Shown here: positions 12,161 through 22,492 of the stretch, piece by piece
Position numbering within the stretch: the first letter of the stretch is position 1
Layout: each line of letters begins with the position of its first letter
Source of the DNA: Pseudoscleropodium purum
Taxonomy: Eukaryota > Streptophyta > Bryopsida > Hypnales > Brachytheciaceae
NCBI GenBank assembly: GCA_963969395.1
Contig: OZ017797.1
Location: forward strand, 33,046,001-33,110,000
Reading direction: 5' to 3'
Length of the DNA: 64,000 nucleotides
Position numbers and translations under genes: made by a program
Notes under the pieces: generated by a model
What the model saw: the letters and a program-made list of their open reading frames with translations, nothing else
The model's database searches: none
Told to the model about the DNA's origin: nothing

Positions 12161-12575
12161 GGGCCGCTTCACACATGGGCCGAAGGTCGAGAGTCCATTG
12201 GCCTCCACCAATCAAATTTTAGAAAACCTCAACTTTGGCCTCTTGACCCTTCACACAAGGCAGTACAATCCAAAATTCGTCACCCTCCAAACTACTTACA
12301 TGGTAGCCCAGCTCCTACTGGCAATGGCCTCTCAACTAGAGTTTGGGTGGCCACTTTTTGGTGACCCAAACTTTGGTTGAGAGTCCGTCGAATTTTAAAA
12401 AAGCAAAACAAAATAGTAGCCATTGGATCGGAAGGACTGTTTTTCCCAAGGCAAAAAGGAAGATGCACCTTCTTCTTCCTCTCTCTCTCTCTCTTCCAAA
12501 TGTCTTGGTAGGAGTCTTTTTTTTTATAGTTCTTTGTTGTGTGTTGTCTATCAAATTTTTTTGCAAGTAAAGAAG

Positions 12576-13838
12576 ATGGACCATTTTTCTGAAAATCCAT
12601 TTTTTTGTAGCCAAATGCCTATTATGGGGTCAAAATTTTTTTTGACTCCAAGTTCTTATAAAGCATTTCAACCTTCTTCAACTCAAATTGAAGAGAAAAG
12701 TATAGAAGAGAATCAAGAGACAATTGTGGAAAGAGTAGAAGAGAAGGTTGTTGAGGAAGCGGATTGTGAGATAGTAGGGTCTTCTGAAAGAGAGGTGCTC
12801 CTAAACAAAAGGCTGCTCCAAAGAAAAAAACAGCTTCCAAAAAGAAGGCAGCAATGAAAATTGAAGGAGAAGCCGAAGGAGAAGAGGCAAATCGAATGTG
12901 GGAAGACTTGGAGGTGCTTCAATCGATTGCATTGAAGGGGGAGATGGAGCTTGAATTTGTTTGAAAAGGCAAAAAACAAGGTATGTTTGAATTTTTTACC
13001 CTAATTTACAATTTCTTCCGAAAGGTTGAGGATTGGGACCTAAAGGCCTTAGCCTTTGCCTTCGCCGCAAACCTATGCCTAGCCACCACGGCCCCCCTTT
13101 CCCCCCATTGGACATCAAAATGGGATGTCACCGGTGGGGTTTGAGTCCTACTCTCCATCACCACAATGGGGAGACATTCCATTACATGGACTATTCCCTC
13201 CACCTACTTTCCTTGATGTCCAATGCCAACAAACTTTCTCATTTGTACCTTACATTTGTTACATAGTCTTCTTTCACAGTGAGAGCATGTGCTGTCATTG
13301 TTATTTCTCTGCCATTTTGGACCCCTTTGCCCTATTTTTTGACTATTTTGCTTGTAGGAATTGACACTTGGGTGAGGCTTCATGCTAGAATGGTTGTGAT
13401 TCTATCAAAATTCAACCGCATTGCTGTGGCATGCCGTAAGAAATTGAAGACCATTTTCGATGCTTACAAAGAGGACAAAATGGCCAAGGTATTTCGGGCA
13501 ATAATCGACAAGAGAGCAAATTCTATGATGCTTTAGATGAATGGTATCACCAAGCCGGGCAAGTCATGAAACATGTCTCCGCTACAACAACATATCATGA
13601 ACAAATCCAAAGCAATTTAGCCCTAGATGGAGATGGAGATGGAGATGGAGAGAGTGCACCAACATCAACAACAAATTCTACACCAACGGAAACAACAATT
13701 CTATCTACACCAACATCAAAAGGTAAACAAAATTTTCATGATAGAGCCATTCAAATTTTTGAGAAAATGGTAGAAACTAGTACCGGTTTGATGAAAAACT
13801 TTGAAAGAACCAATGAGCTACTAGAAAGAGTAGACTAG
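12576..13838 (+). pseudogene. Harbinger Myb/trihelix-like accessory protein, pseudogene with one intron
   Basis: The start ATG at 12576 opens an acidic N-terminal region followed by a Lys/Ala-rich basic stretch (about 12790-12860). Exon 1 runs to 12980, where CAAG is followed by the donor GTATGT. The acceptor TTGCTTGTAG ends at about 13356, and joining restores frame. Exon 2 holds the conserved region with TWVRLH, then RIAVACRKKLKTIFDAYKED, then DALDEWYHQAGQVMKHVSA. An Asp/Gly stretch and a C-terminal amphipathic helix follow. In PIF/Harbinger elements a protein of this kind binds the ends and helps the transposase into the nucleus. Three lesions are visible: a frameshift near 12785, an in-frame TGA (probably from TGG) at 12962-12964, and a frameshift near 13490. 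A last stop at 13836-13838 may be native or may be a fourth lesion, since 13 more codons follow in frame. Confidence 0.75.
12981..13356 (+). other. Intron of the Harbinger Myb-like pseudogene
   Basis: The sequence starts GTATGTTTG and ends TTTTGCTTGTAG after a pyrimidine-rich tract. Its removal joins KGKKQG to IDTWVRLH in one frame, which supports the boundaries. Confidence 0.65.
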
Positions 13839-14254
13839 CAATTTGATCGTTTGATCAATAAGTTGTAGGGAATTATGTGCTACTCTTCATCTAAGCTATA
13901 GTCATCATCATTGTAGCTACAATTTTCCCACTGTAGATTTGATTTTGGGGCCAAATGACCTCTATAAAATGTTTCGGCTAGTAATAAATGAACTCGAGTT
14001 GAATCAACCAACATTTTCTTCATTTTCTCTTGTCGCTTTGCCTTTGTTTCTTCACTTGCAAGATTTTCTTCATTCTCTATTTTATTTTCTTCTCTTTGTT
14101 CTATGAATGGAGTCTCTTCACCTTGTGGATTCTTTTTCTATAATTCCCTCATTTCCTTCAATGATGACTCTAGAGAATGAAACATGTCCATCTCTTGCAA
14201 TTTTCCTAGTGTCGTATTTGCTTTAGCTTGTAGTTCTTTTTCTGCTTCTTTTGC

Positions 14255-15219
14255 TCATTCCATACAAAAATCATCATTCTCCAGAATACATAGATTGTGG
14301 AGACACAAACAAGTCATAACTATGGCAGGCGCATTTCGGAGTGGCATGTCAATCCTTTTCAATAGTATGCACCATCTTCCTTTTAGAATGCCAAATGCTT
14401 TTTGTACAGCCATACATGTGCTTGATTGGATAAAATTCCAATGTGCTTTTTTTCTTGGCAATCCTTCCTTTTCACCCCTGAATGGTGAGTAAAACCAAGG
14501 CCTCATAGGATATGCAGCATCAACGATAAATCTGTAAGGTAAAAATGCTCCTCTCATAGTCCTCTTTCCAATTTATGATTTATGAAATAAGGCCCAATTA
14601 TGAATCCAACTAGCCCATCCAAAATCATAATCCCAAAATTTGCAATCAGCATCTACTACCGCTTGTAGTAAACACGAATAACATCCTTTTTGACAATAAT
14701 ATGCTACGGGATCATGGGATGGTGCTAAAATAGGAATGTGGCTACCATCAATTGCTCCTAGAATAAGTAGAATCCCATGTAGTGCTTCAAAACCGTTTAT
14801 TATTTTCTTCATCAAAGCAAGGTGGATTTAGGGAAAACTAATGGTCTCAAGTGAATCCTAATTGCTTCACAACATTGTCTCACAATGATGGAAGTTGTAC
14901 TCAATCCTATTTCAAATAAATCACCAATCATTTGCAATGAATTACCCTTTGCTAATCGAGAAAGAGTAATTGCAATCCTTTTCTCCACACTAATACTTTC
15001 TCTGAAATTTGTATCCCTCTTCTTCAAAACAGGTCCCAAATGAGTGCATAAATATTGAAATGTAGATGTACTCACCCTCATTCGCTTCCAAAACTTATGA
15101 TCTGAATATGACCCCATCAATGTATCTTGAAGGAAACCTCCATATCTCTAAAATTGCCAACATTTTCTTTGAGAATTCACCCTCTGTCCTTGGGCAATAA
15201 AAACTACCATCATCATCAT
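14255..15219 (-). pseudogene. PIF/Harbinger DDE transposase, pseudogene
   Basis: Read from 15219 downwards, the sequence shows the family order: RYGGFLQDTLMGSYSDHKFW, then a helix-turn-helix-like region (SVEKRIAITLSRLAKGNSLQ, IGLSTTSIIVRQCCEAI), then the catalytic core. GAIDGSHIPI holds the first Asp, VVDADCKFWDYDFGW the second, and DAAYPMRPWFYSPFRG the conserved proline block. The final block reads AVQKAFGILKGRW where the family normally has an E in an ERAFG-like motif, so the catalytic Glu position is Gln. LHNLCI closes the protein. Lesions: an in-frame TAG about 15146-15148, a frameshift at about 14815, an in-frame TAA at about 14573-14575, and the Glu to Gln change. It is convergent with the Myb-like gene, as usual for the superfamily. 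Family assignment is secure; inactivity is inferred from the lesions. Confidence 0.9.
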
Positions 15220-15419
15220 TTGGGCATTTTGTTCAAAAATTGCAAATTTTTGCAATGTCAAAATGCCCACAATGACATACTTCATGACCATGAAAACCAA
15301 AAGTAGAACAAGAATGTGTTCCTTCCTAGATCCATGGTTAAAGAAGGTGAGGAAAATTTCAGAAATTACATGGACTATTTATGCAAAGAGAGATGGATAT
15401 AAGCCATACAAATGGTATG

Positions 15420-15545
15420 GTTTGGACTTTGGGCTTGGCCTTTGGAGGCTTTACACTTGGGCCATCCAAGTTGAGAGACCATGGAAATTCATTGCCTAGG
15501 CTTTGGACTTTGGGTTGGACTTTTGGAGGCTTCACACTATGGCCG
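15420..15545. repeat. Subterminal direct repeat of the Harbinger element
   Basis: Two units start at 15421 and 15501. Each reads TTTGGACTTTGGG, then TTTGGAGGCTT, then ACACT and GGCC. Related words occur near the left end (12225-12260). Confidence 0.7.
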
Positions 15546-16039
15546 GCCAAAGACTCCATTTTTTATTTTTTTTATTATCATTTATTGCCCATTTCTTTGG
15601 ACTCTCGCCCAAAATTTGGCCATGAACTCCCACGGCCTCTCGACTTGGTTGGCGTGTGTGTGAAGCGCCCCTAAGAAAAAACAATGGAAAAACAATGGAA
15701 CAATACCATACAAATTTAAAGTTTAGGTCTGCAAACAATTCTCAAAATTGTGGTGTATGTGTTCACAAACACATAACTCACCATGAACAAGTTGCCAGAA
15801 ACAAAGGTTTAAACAATATGCTTGGTCCAAGGTTAAATGTTTAAGCAAAACAAATCTCAAAACTCATATACGGAACTTTGACACTCAAGAACACTAAATT
15901 GATTCCTATAAGAAAAACTATATTGCTACTCACGTGCATGTTTGCAAAAAACAACATCAATGACTTTGCATAACAAAAACACGCAGGATAGGAGAAAACC
16001 AAAAAAAGATGCTAATCACAAATGGTTAAGGATCTTACC

Positions 16040-16620
16040 TCATCCACATCTAGGAGTTATCCAAACGTTGGGCAAGTCACTCTGCACGTTTGCCTTGCAC
16101 ACTTTGATTTCAAGTTGCCACCTGCTAAAAAGAGTAACTCGTAGTTGGTGTAGCTTCGCAACACGAAGCTCACTGAGGGGGACCATTCGCAGTCTTTGTG
16201 GGACAAGATTGTCCAATCTCCAAGACTTACCAAAGACAACCATATATATTGGTCTTGAAAGCATCAAGTATCAAATTTGCCTTCTCTTTAGGTTTGATGT
16301 CCAGCAATGTGACCTCATAAAATGCCAGATTCAATGTTGCAAACTACAAAGTAAAATCTGCATTTAGATTTAGTGTGGTTGGTCTTTCTTGCATTCAGCA
16401 CACCACAATTTCATTAAGCTATAGCCATTTAGGTCAAAAGTCTTCACCCACTAGTCGTGGTCATCCAAGGTGACCCGCTTCAACTCAGCCCTTAACTTCT
16501 TTGCTCTCTCCAAGTATCAGTCCATAATAGTAGTTGGGGGAAGCGTAGACTATAGAGGATTATTGTCAACCTCGTTGGAGTTTGTACTACCACTCACCCA
16601 AGATGAGCCAACGGGTGGAT
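16040..16620 (-). pseudogene. Unidentified decayed coding sequence with a CxxC motif
   Basis: Reading the minus strand from about 16620, the frames give LERAKKLRAELKRVTLDDHD, then WVKTFDLNGYSLMKLWCAEC and KKD, interrupted by stops. They are followed in other frames by LAFYEVTLLDIKPKEKANL, ILDAFKTNIYG and PTKTANGPP. The patches have ordinary protein composition and lie in order, so this is probably an old coding region with several frameshifts and stops. The WCAECKKD motif hints at a zinc-binding or BED-like module as found in transposon and host DNA-binding proteins. That is only a guess, and no family is recognised. Confidence 0.35.
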
Positions 16621-17274
16621 TTTGTTGATTTGGATAGTTAATAAAAAAATGAGACCATTTTGTTGATTTAGATAGTGCAATTACTACATCAATAAAAATT
16701 TGTTAATTTTTTGGAATCTTTTGGAATTTATAAGAATTTTGAAAATCTTTGAAAATCTCCAATATACAATGTATATTTAAAAATAAAATTACACAATTCA
16801 ACATCTATTAAAGTTAGTAGACTTCAAGGACAACTTTCACCTTGTAAATGGAATTTTTTTAAACTTTGAACTAAGAAAAGTTGGAAAATTGAGCTATTTT
16901 TCACCGTCAACAAATCGATTGAGATTTAGATCTTCCAATCAAAAGTTAATGGACAAAAATCAAAGAAGGGTGGAAAAGGACATTTTTTTACATTTTAGAA
17001 TACCTTCTTTGATTTTTGTCCATAATTTTTGTAGTCTAGTTTTTTTTGTTTTTTAAGTACTTTTTTGATTTTTAAAGACTTTATACACATTATTTTATTC
17101 TATATCTAATATTTAGTATAAAAAGTATTCTATTTTTATTAAAGTTAGGAAAAGTTCAAAGATACTTTAGTTTGTAGTTAGTATAATAGTAAAAGGGAAG
17201 AAAAGTAAAGATTAAAGTCAAAGGCAAAAGAAAGATAAAGAAAACAAGAGATAAAGAAAAAGAAAAGAAAAGAA

Positions 17275-18640
17275 CTAAAGTTTTAGAGACACATTGAAGC
17301 AGTCACGACGATTGTGACGTGCTGCACTCGCTCCGATCACCCCCCCGAATTCCAGCTTAAATCCTCTTTTCTTCCTCTCATTCCCCTCCCCTCGAAAAAG
17401 TGCAGACTGTAGAGCTTCCCAGTGCAGAAATTCTTGCGTGTGTCTTTGTAAACTTTGTAATTGCAATATACATTGAGTTTACGTGAAAATGCAATTGTGT
17501 TTCAGACTTGAATTGTGATTTGTGATTGTTCCACACTGTGGTTATTTGATATTGTGGGCTTACCGAATTTAATTCGGGAATTGTTTTTGGATTTTTGTCT
17601 TGACAATATTTTTTGTAAAATTTGGATCTAGAAGAGAGGCTGAAAGAAAATTGGAGATGGCCGAGTGAGCTGAGGAAGCCAGTTGGTGCAGCCGAAACTG
17701 ATCAGCTTGGGGAGATTGATCAGAAGATGTGCTACAAGAGAATTGCGGTGATGATTGACGAAGTGGGAGGTCTCGGAGAATTCAGTGGTTTGATCGTGGA
17801 ATTACAATGGGGAGATTTCGGCGAGCTTGTGTACAGGGCTGATCAAGTGCGCCAATCAAAGGCGCAGCAGGTTGATCACAACGAGGGCGACGATTGCCGA
17901 GTCGAAGACACAAGCAATTTCAATAGTGGAGGAGCGGCACTCAAATTCGGGCAACCAACGACAAAGCGGAGCAGATCCCAAATTGCCATGAACCCAAATT
18001 GCGGTGCAGCCACTTTTGAGTGAGTTCGGATGTAAAATTGATGAACTGGAATGTCACCGAATTGGCTTTACGGAATTGAATTGGGATCATCTAAGTGATT
18101 GTCAATACCAATTGATCAGAGAGTGATGAGAAACAGAAAAATCCTCCTAAAATTTGCTTGATTGTGAAATTGTGATGGCAAATTTGGTTGTGAATGGATT
18201 AGGGATTCAGGTACTTTGTGAGGTCAATGTTTGAGAATCGAACGCAATTGGGAAATTTGTGGGTTTACACGAGATTACTAAGGCAACAGAATTGCAATTC
18301 ATTGAGAATTGATTGAAAAATTGCGTCACCAAAGAAGTTTAGGCACCAAAGCAACCGCAGCGTTGAGCAGGCGCAGACAGGCGCCAAAGTCCAAACGAGC
18401 GGCGATGAAACAGATAGAGACGGGCGCTGGAACTCGTCGAAACTGATGGTTGAGAACCGCCGGGTAACCCACGGGTAACGCGACCATAGTATCGGACGAG
18501 GTATCAACTGGTGTATGGGTAAAGGGTTTCAGACGTGGGTCTAGCCGGGTATTGCACGGCCATAGGGTAGTGATGAATAAAACAAATTAAAATAAAGCTC
18601 AGATTTTTTGAACGGCCCTTGGGCCGTGCCATTAGTTTGG
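17275..18640 (-). repeat. Unclassified dispersed repeat, copy 2
   Basis: In reverse orientation this stretch resembles 4178-5430 (CACGGCCCAAGGGCCGTTC near 18600-18630 and ACCCTATGGCCGTGCAAT near 18550-18570). It is less AT-rich than its flanks. It contains a plus-strand frame (17622-18023, 133 codons) and a minus-strand frame (18265-18507), neither with recognised domains. Its position inside CACTA-family sequence implies a later insertion. A solo LTR is possible but unproven. Confidence 0.35.
17622..18023 (+). other. Open frame of unknown status
   Basis: This 133-codon frame starts MDLEERLKENWRWPSEL and is rich in Glu, Asp and Gly. It has no signal peptide, membrane segment or known motif. 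It lies wholly inside the repeat at 17275-18640, so a host gene is unlikely. It could be part of a retroelement or a chance frame in a GC-richer stretch. Confidence 0.15.
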
Positions 18641-19415
18641 GTATAGGTACAAATGTGGTTATTAGTTTTGGATTAATGTTTTAGTTGTCATGGTTATAGG
18701 TGTTAGAATGATGTGTTAGAAGTTTCATATATCTACATGTTGTAAGCTTGAAATTTGTACATGTTGTAGGTAGAGCATACTAATTTGCACGTGTTTGATC
18801 CTATTGTCCTTGTGTGTGTGTGTGTGCTGATCATTGTAAGTTATTCTAAAACATTAATTCTTATTCTTTTGCTAAATACTAAGAATAACAATACTATTAC
18901 TTATTTAGTCTATAAGTCCTGCATTGCACATGCACTCACTACAAGTCAGTCCACATTGAACTATTGTCCCAGAACTATTGTCACAAGCCAATAGCACACT
19001 AAACAGGACTGTGACTACATACATAAGTCAATAGCATCTATTAATGGATAGCTTGAGTGATACCTTGGGTTTTAGTGGGATTAAGAATGAATAAGTCTCT
19101 GAATTTTGCACGATTATACATTGTGACCTTTAAACACATTACGCTAGCCTTATATAGTTCATTCCCTGGTGTTCAAACTTGGATTTAGTTGAATAAGATT
19201 AGATTCCGAAAAATATACTACAATTTTTTATTTCAAATTTAAATCTCAAACGGATTGCTAGAAGTAAAAGATAGCTCAATTGTCCAACTTTTGTTAGTTT
19301 AAAGTTTTTAAAAAAAAGTCCATTTACGAGGTGCAAGTTGCCTCCAAAATCCGCTGACTTGAAGTGATAGTAGGAAAAAAAATTTTAAAATAAGTTTTTG
19401 TACCTTTTATAATCA

Positions 19416-19500
19416 TGTGAAATTATTAGTGCAATAGTTTGAACTTTGAACTTCATCCATGAGGTCCATAGTTTAAACCTTGGTGGTGGCATTTGCCACA
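19416..19500 (+). ncRNA. Degenerate tRNA-like (Pol III promoter-like) segment inside a CACTA copy
   Basis: TAGTGCAATAGTTTGAAC resembles an A box and AGTTTAAACCTTGG a decayed B box at tRNA-like spacing. The position within the element corresponds to the better preserved copy at 22125-22190. No functional RNA is claimed. Confidence 0.3.
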
Positions 19501-19801
19501 TAGGTTGTCCATTTGGCACTTGTCACGTGGCATATAGGGGTCATCTACATGGTGGCCACCATGTGGACATTTTGGAGTGTCCATGTGGCATTGCCACATG
19601 GCAATTTGGAAATGATTACTTATATGTGAAAAAAAAATTCAAAAAAATTTTAATAAAAAAAAATGTGACCAAATCAACAAAAAAATTAACAATTTTTTGT
19701 TTAAAAATCATGGCTTTTGTGTTCAAAAGTACCTAAATCAACACATCCAAATCAACAAAAAAATCAACACTTTTGTATTGAGTTTGGTTAATTTGGTCAC
19801 T

Positions 19802-20170
19802 TTATTTTTCTTTTAGTGGTTCTATAGTAGTTATAGTGAATGACCCATCAAGGAGGCGCCATTGCTTGTTGCCATCACCGTCTGCTTCATCAACCATCCT
19901 AATCACGTAAATTTCTCTCCAAAACCCATTAACCCTCTCTAACTTCTTCCTCACGCGCCTTCTGTCTTCTACGTCCCAAAAATTGAATGTCACTCCAACA
20001 TGTCGTTTCATTCTAAAGACAATTTCAATGCCTCTAAAGTAGAAGCTCCTTTGACGTCAAGCTTCTCAAGGTATTCTAGTTCAGATGCATCAGACTCCAA
20101 CGTCCATACTGTGACCTTCTCGGTAGCCATGTGAATGCCATATGCAAAACTCTACCTCCAATCTCTAACT
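19802..20170 (-). pseudogene. Unidentified coding fragment cut off by a CACTA end
   Basis: From about 20131 the minus strand reads MATEKVTVWTLESDASELEY, then LEKLDVKGASTLEALK. After a frame change near 20015 it reads MKRHVGVTFNFWDVEDRRRV, then RKKLERVNGFWREIYVIRMV and ending in TTIEPLKEK with a stop at 19802-19804. The last residues are translated from the CACTA terminus itself. A related phrase (SFAYGIH) precedes the first Met in the same frame after a stop, so the original protein was longer. The composition is that of a real protein, but the family is not recognised. It is broken by at least one frameshift and one stop, and its 3' end is lost. Confidence 0.4.
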
Positions 20171-20424
20171 AAAAACATTTGTGGGCTCAAATATAATCTA
20201 CAATACAATCACCTAAACCGCTCACCAATTTGTAGCAGAAGTTCATGATGAAATCCTTAACCCAAAGCATTTGTAAGCAATATAAGGCTAACAACCTTGT
20301 GTTGTTTATAAATCTGTCGCTTGAAATCAAGATTTGAAAAAAAAATGTGGAGCAAAACAAATCCGAAAACCTCTAATGGCAACCCTAACATTTTCTCACT
20401 AAACCTATGGTATCAGACAGAACA
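20171..20424. other. Short noncoding stretch between two CACTA elements
   Basis: It may hold more of the unidentified coding relic on the minus strand (short phrases such as SPQMFLVRDWR), but stops are frequent. Confidence 0.3.
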
Positions 20425-20427
20425 CTC

Positions 20428-22489
20428 CACTATTAGAAAATGATATTCAAATCAACAGAAAATCAACACTTTTATTGATTTAGATATTGCAATGTCCATT
20501 TTCACATTTTTTTGTTAATGCTAACATTTTTTTTTGTTCATTTAGATAGTGTAGTGAAGAAATCAACAAATTTTTATTGAACATTTTTGGAATCTTCTAG
20601 AATCATTTGGAATCTTTTGGAATCTTCATTATACAATGTAGTTTTCTTTTAAATTAAGTAATCATGTACAATTCGGTGTCCATTAAAGTCAACAAACTTT
20701 GGAAGTCATTTGTGCATAATAAATGAACTTCTTAAAAAAAAACTTAAAAAAAAAGTTGTGAAATTGAACCAAATTTCATCTCCAACAATCCGTTTGAGAT
20801 TTCAATTTTTCAATCAAAAGTTATAAATAAAATTTAAAGAAGCGTTGGAAATTTTTTCTTAAAAATTCAATAGACTTTGGAGGCCATTTTAGCATAGAAG
20901 AACAATTTTTTTGAAAACATTTTTAACTAATAAAAGTTGGTAATTTAAACAAGAGTTCATGTACAATAATTTATTTGAAGTTTTAATCCTCCAATCAAAA
21001 GTTATGGACAAAATTTGGAGAGGATGTTCAAAAATTTCAAAAGTAATGATTTCCCAACCTTTCTCTAAAATTTGTCCAAAACTTGTGAGTAAAATCTTCA
21101 AACCTCATATGGAACTTTGGAGATGAAAGCTTGTTTGAATTACTAACTTTTATTAGGTAAAAATGTTTTCAAAAAAAAAAATTTATTATACCAAAACAAC
21201 CTGCAAAGTTTCTTAAACTTATAAAAAATTAATTTCTAATATCTATCTCTATTTTGTTTATAACTTTTGATTAAAGAATTTACATCTTCAAGGAATTAAT
21301 TTCTGTAATTTAAAGTTCAAAGTTCTTTAAAATTTAATTATAGAATTTTGAAATGTCAATTCCAATCATGATCAATCTGTAATATTGTAATAAACGATGT
21401 AAAATCCGATGTTTTATTTCTTGTTCAACAATATTTGAAATTGAGTAACAAAATAAATTTAAGTTTATTTTAGAGTACAAATTCTCTAAATATCACTTTT
21501 TATAAAAATAAACATTTCAATTTGATTTCCTAAATTTATTTTTATATAAAAAGCTTTGAAGTATTCTATTTTGACTAATGAAATGAAAATTGTAAAGATT
21601 TTGAATTTATCGGTAGTTAAATATTTTGGAAATATATACTCAAATATTTTTTTTAAATTCATATTCATGCTTCAAGGAAATATCATATAGATAAAAAAGA
21701 ATTTAATAGCTTAAGTATTCACAAGTCAGTGCTTTTAAAAGTCAACAAGCTTCAAGGGTCGTTTATACATAGTAGACTACCTTTATTTTAAAAATTTCAA
21801 CTAAGAAAAGTTGGAAAATGAAGGTACCTTTCACCTTCAAAAATCCGCTTGCAAGTTGGAATGACCATTTTTCTTTGACACTTTTAAACACACTCTCTGA
21901 ATTTTGTTCATAACTTTTTATTAAAGACTCCAAATTGCAAACGAATTTTTTGAGATGAAATTAATCTTCATTTTTTAACCTTTCGTAGTTTAAAGTTTCA
22001 AAAATAAGTTACATTACCATGTGAAAATGGCTCTTAAAGTCTGCTAACTTTACAAGGCAAATGTAAAAGCAACAAAAAACTAGTCAAATAAAGAATATTT
22101 ACATGTATGGATATGTGAACATGTAGTGGTTCATTGGTACATGACCTTGGAGTTTTACCTCCAAAGTCTCGGATTCAAACCCCAGAGGCAGGAGGGTTGC
22201 TTACATAGCCCACCCGTGTGGCGGGCTACCTATGTGAAAGTCCCTTATAAGGTAGTAATTTTGATTTATGAAATAAAATTGGTGAATTTTTATCGGTGAA
22301 ATGAACACTTTTTTGTTGCCAAATCAACATTTTTTGCTTTGCTCAACAAAAAAGTGTTCAATTTCATGTCCAAATCAATACTTTTTTGCTATGTAGCGTC
22401 CGGGTCAACACGTCCTAATTAACACAAACATTAACAAAAAAAAAATCAACACTTTTTTGTCACTATGGACGCTGATTTTTCTACTAGTG
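20428..22489. mobile_element. Nonautonomous CACTA-type element
   Basis: The left end is CACTATTAGAAAATGAT and the right end is TTTTTCTACTAGTG, with the 3 bp duplication CTC at 20425-20427 and 22490-22492. Subterminal copies of AATCAACACTTTTTTG-like sequence lie inside both ends, as in CACTA elements. The 2.06 kb interior has no transposase frame and is AT-rich, with an internally repetitive motif (CCAATCAAAAGTTATGGACA and relatives at about 20810, 20990, 21260 and 21900). A tRNA-like module sits at 22115-22260. Confidence 0.8.
22115..22260 (+). ncRNA. tRNA-derived, SINE-like module within the CACTA element
   Basis: TAGTGGTTCATTGGTA fits a Pol III A box and GGATTCAAACC a B box about 35 bp further on. 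A 6-7 bp hairpin between them (CTTGGAG/CTCCAAAG) lies where an anticodon arm would be. A GC-rich tail follows (GCCCACCCGTGTGGCGGGCT, itself a hairpin). The cloverleaf is imperfect, so this is not a working tRNA gene. It could be an inserted SINE or a captured tRNA fragment shared by the element family. Confidence 0.45.
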
Positions 22490-22492
22490 CTC

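Larger units (their letters stand above)
12161..15671. mobile_element. Complete PIF/Harbinger DNA transposon, inactivated
   Basis: The left end begins GGGCCGCTTCACACATGGGC and the right end, reversed, begins GGGGCGCTTCACACACACGC. These are terminal inverted repeats that continue more weakly (both reach GTCGAGAG within about 40 bp). The 3 bp duplication TAA lies at 12158-12160 and 15672-15674, the usual Harbinger target. The element carries the two genes expected of this superfamily in convergent order: a Myb/trihelix-like protein on plus (12576-13838) and a DDE transposase on minus (15219-14255), with about 400 bp between. Both genes have several lesions, so this copy cannot move itself. Subterminal motifs containing CTTTGG and CTTCACAC recur at both ends and could be binding sites. 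Confidence 0.92.
16625..19818. mobile_element. Broken CACTA-type element, interrupted by another repeat
   Basis: The right end reads TTATTTTTCTTTTAGTG, ending at 19818, preceded by ATCAACACTTTTGT subterminal repeats as in 20428-22489. The stretch 19200-19818 matches the right half of that element, and 16625-17165 matches its left half (ATTTAGATAGTGCAAT, then GGAATCTTTTGGAAT, then CAATCAAAAGTTA). Between them lie an A/G-rich tract (17165-17275) and an unrelated repeat (17275-18640). The left terminus is missing. The element is probably one copy of the same family that received an insertion and lost its left end; the interpretation is inferred from matching order. Confidence 0.55.

Noticed and set aside
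22126..22200. A true tRNA gene
   Set aside because: A and B boxes are present but the acceptor and T stems do not pair properly, so only a tRNA-derived segment is claimed.
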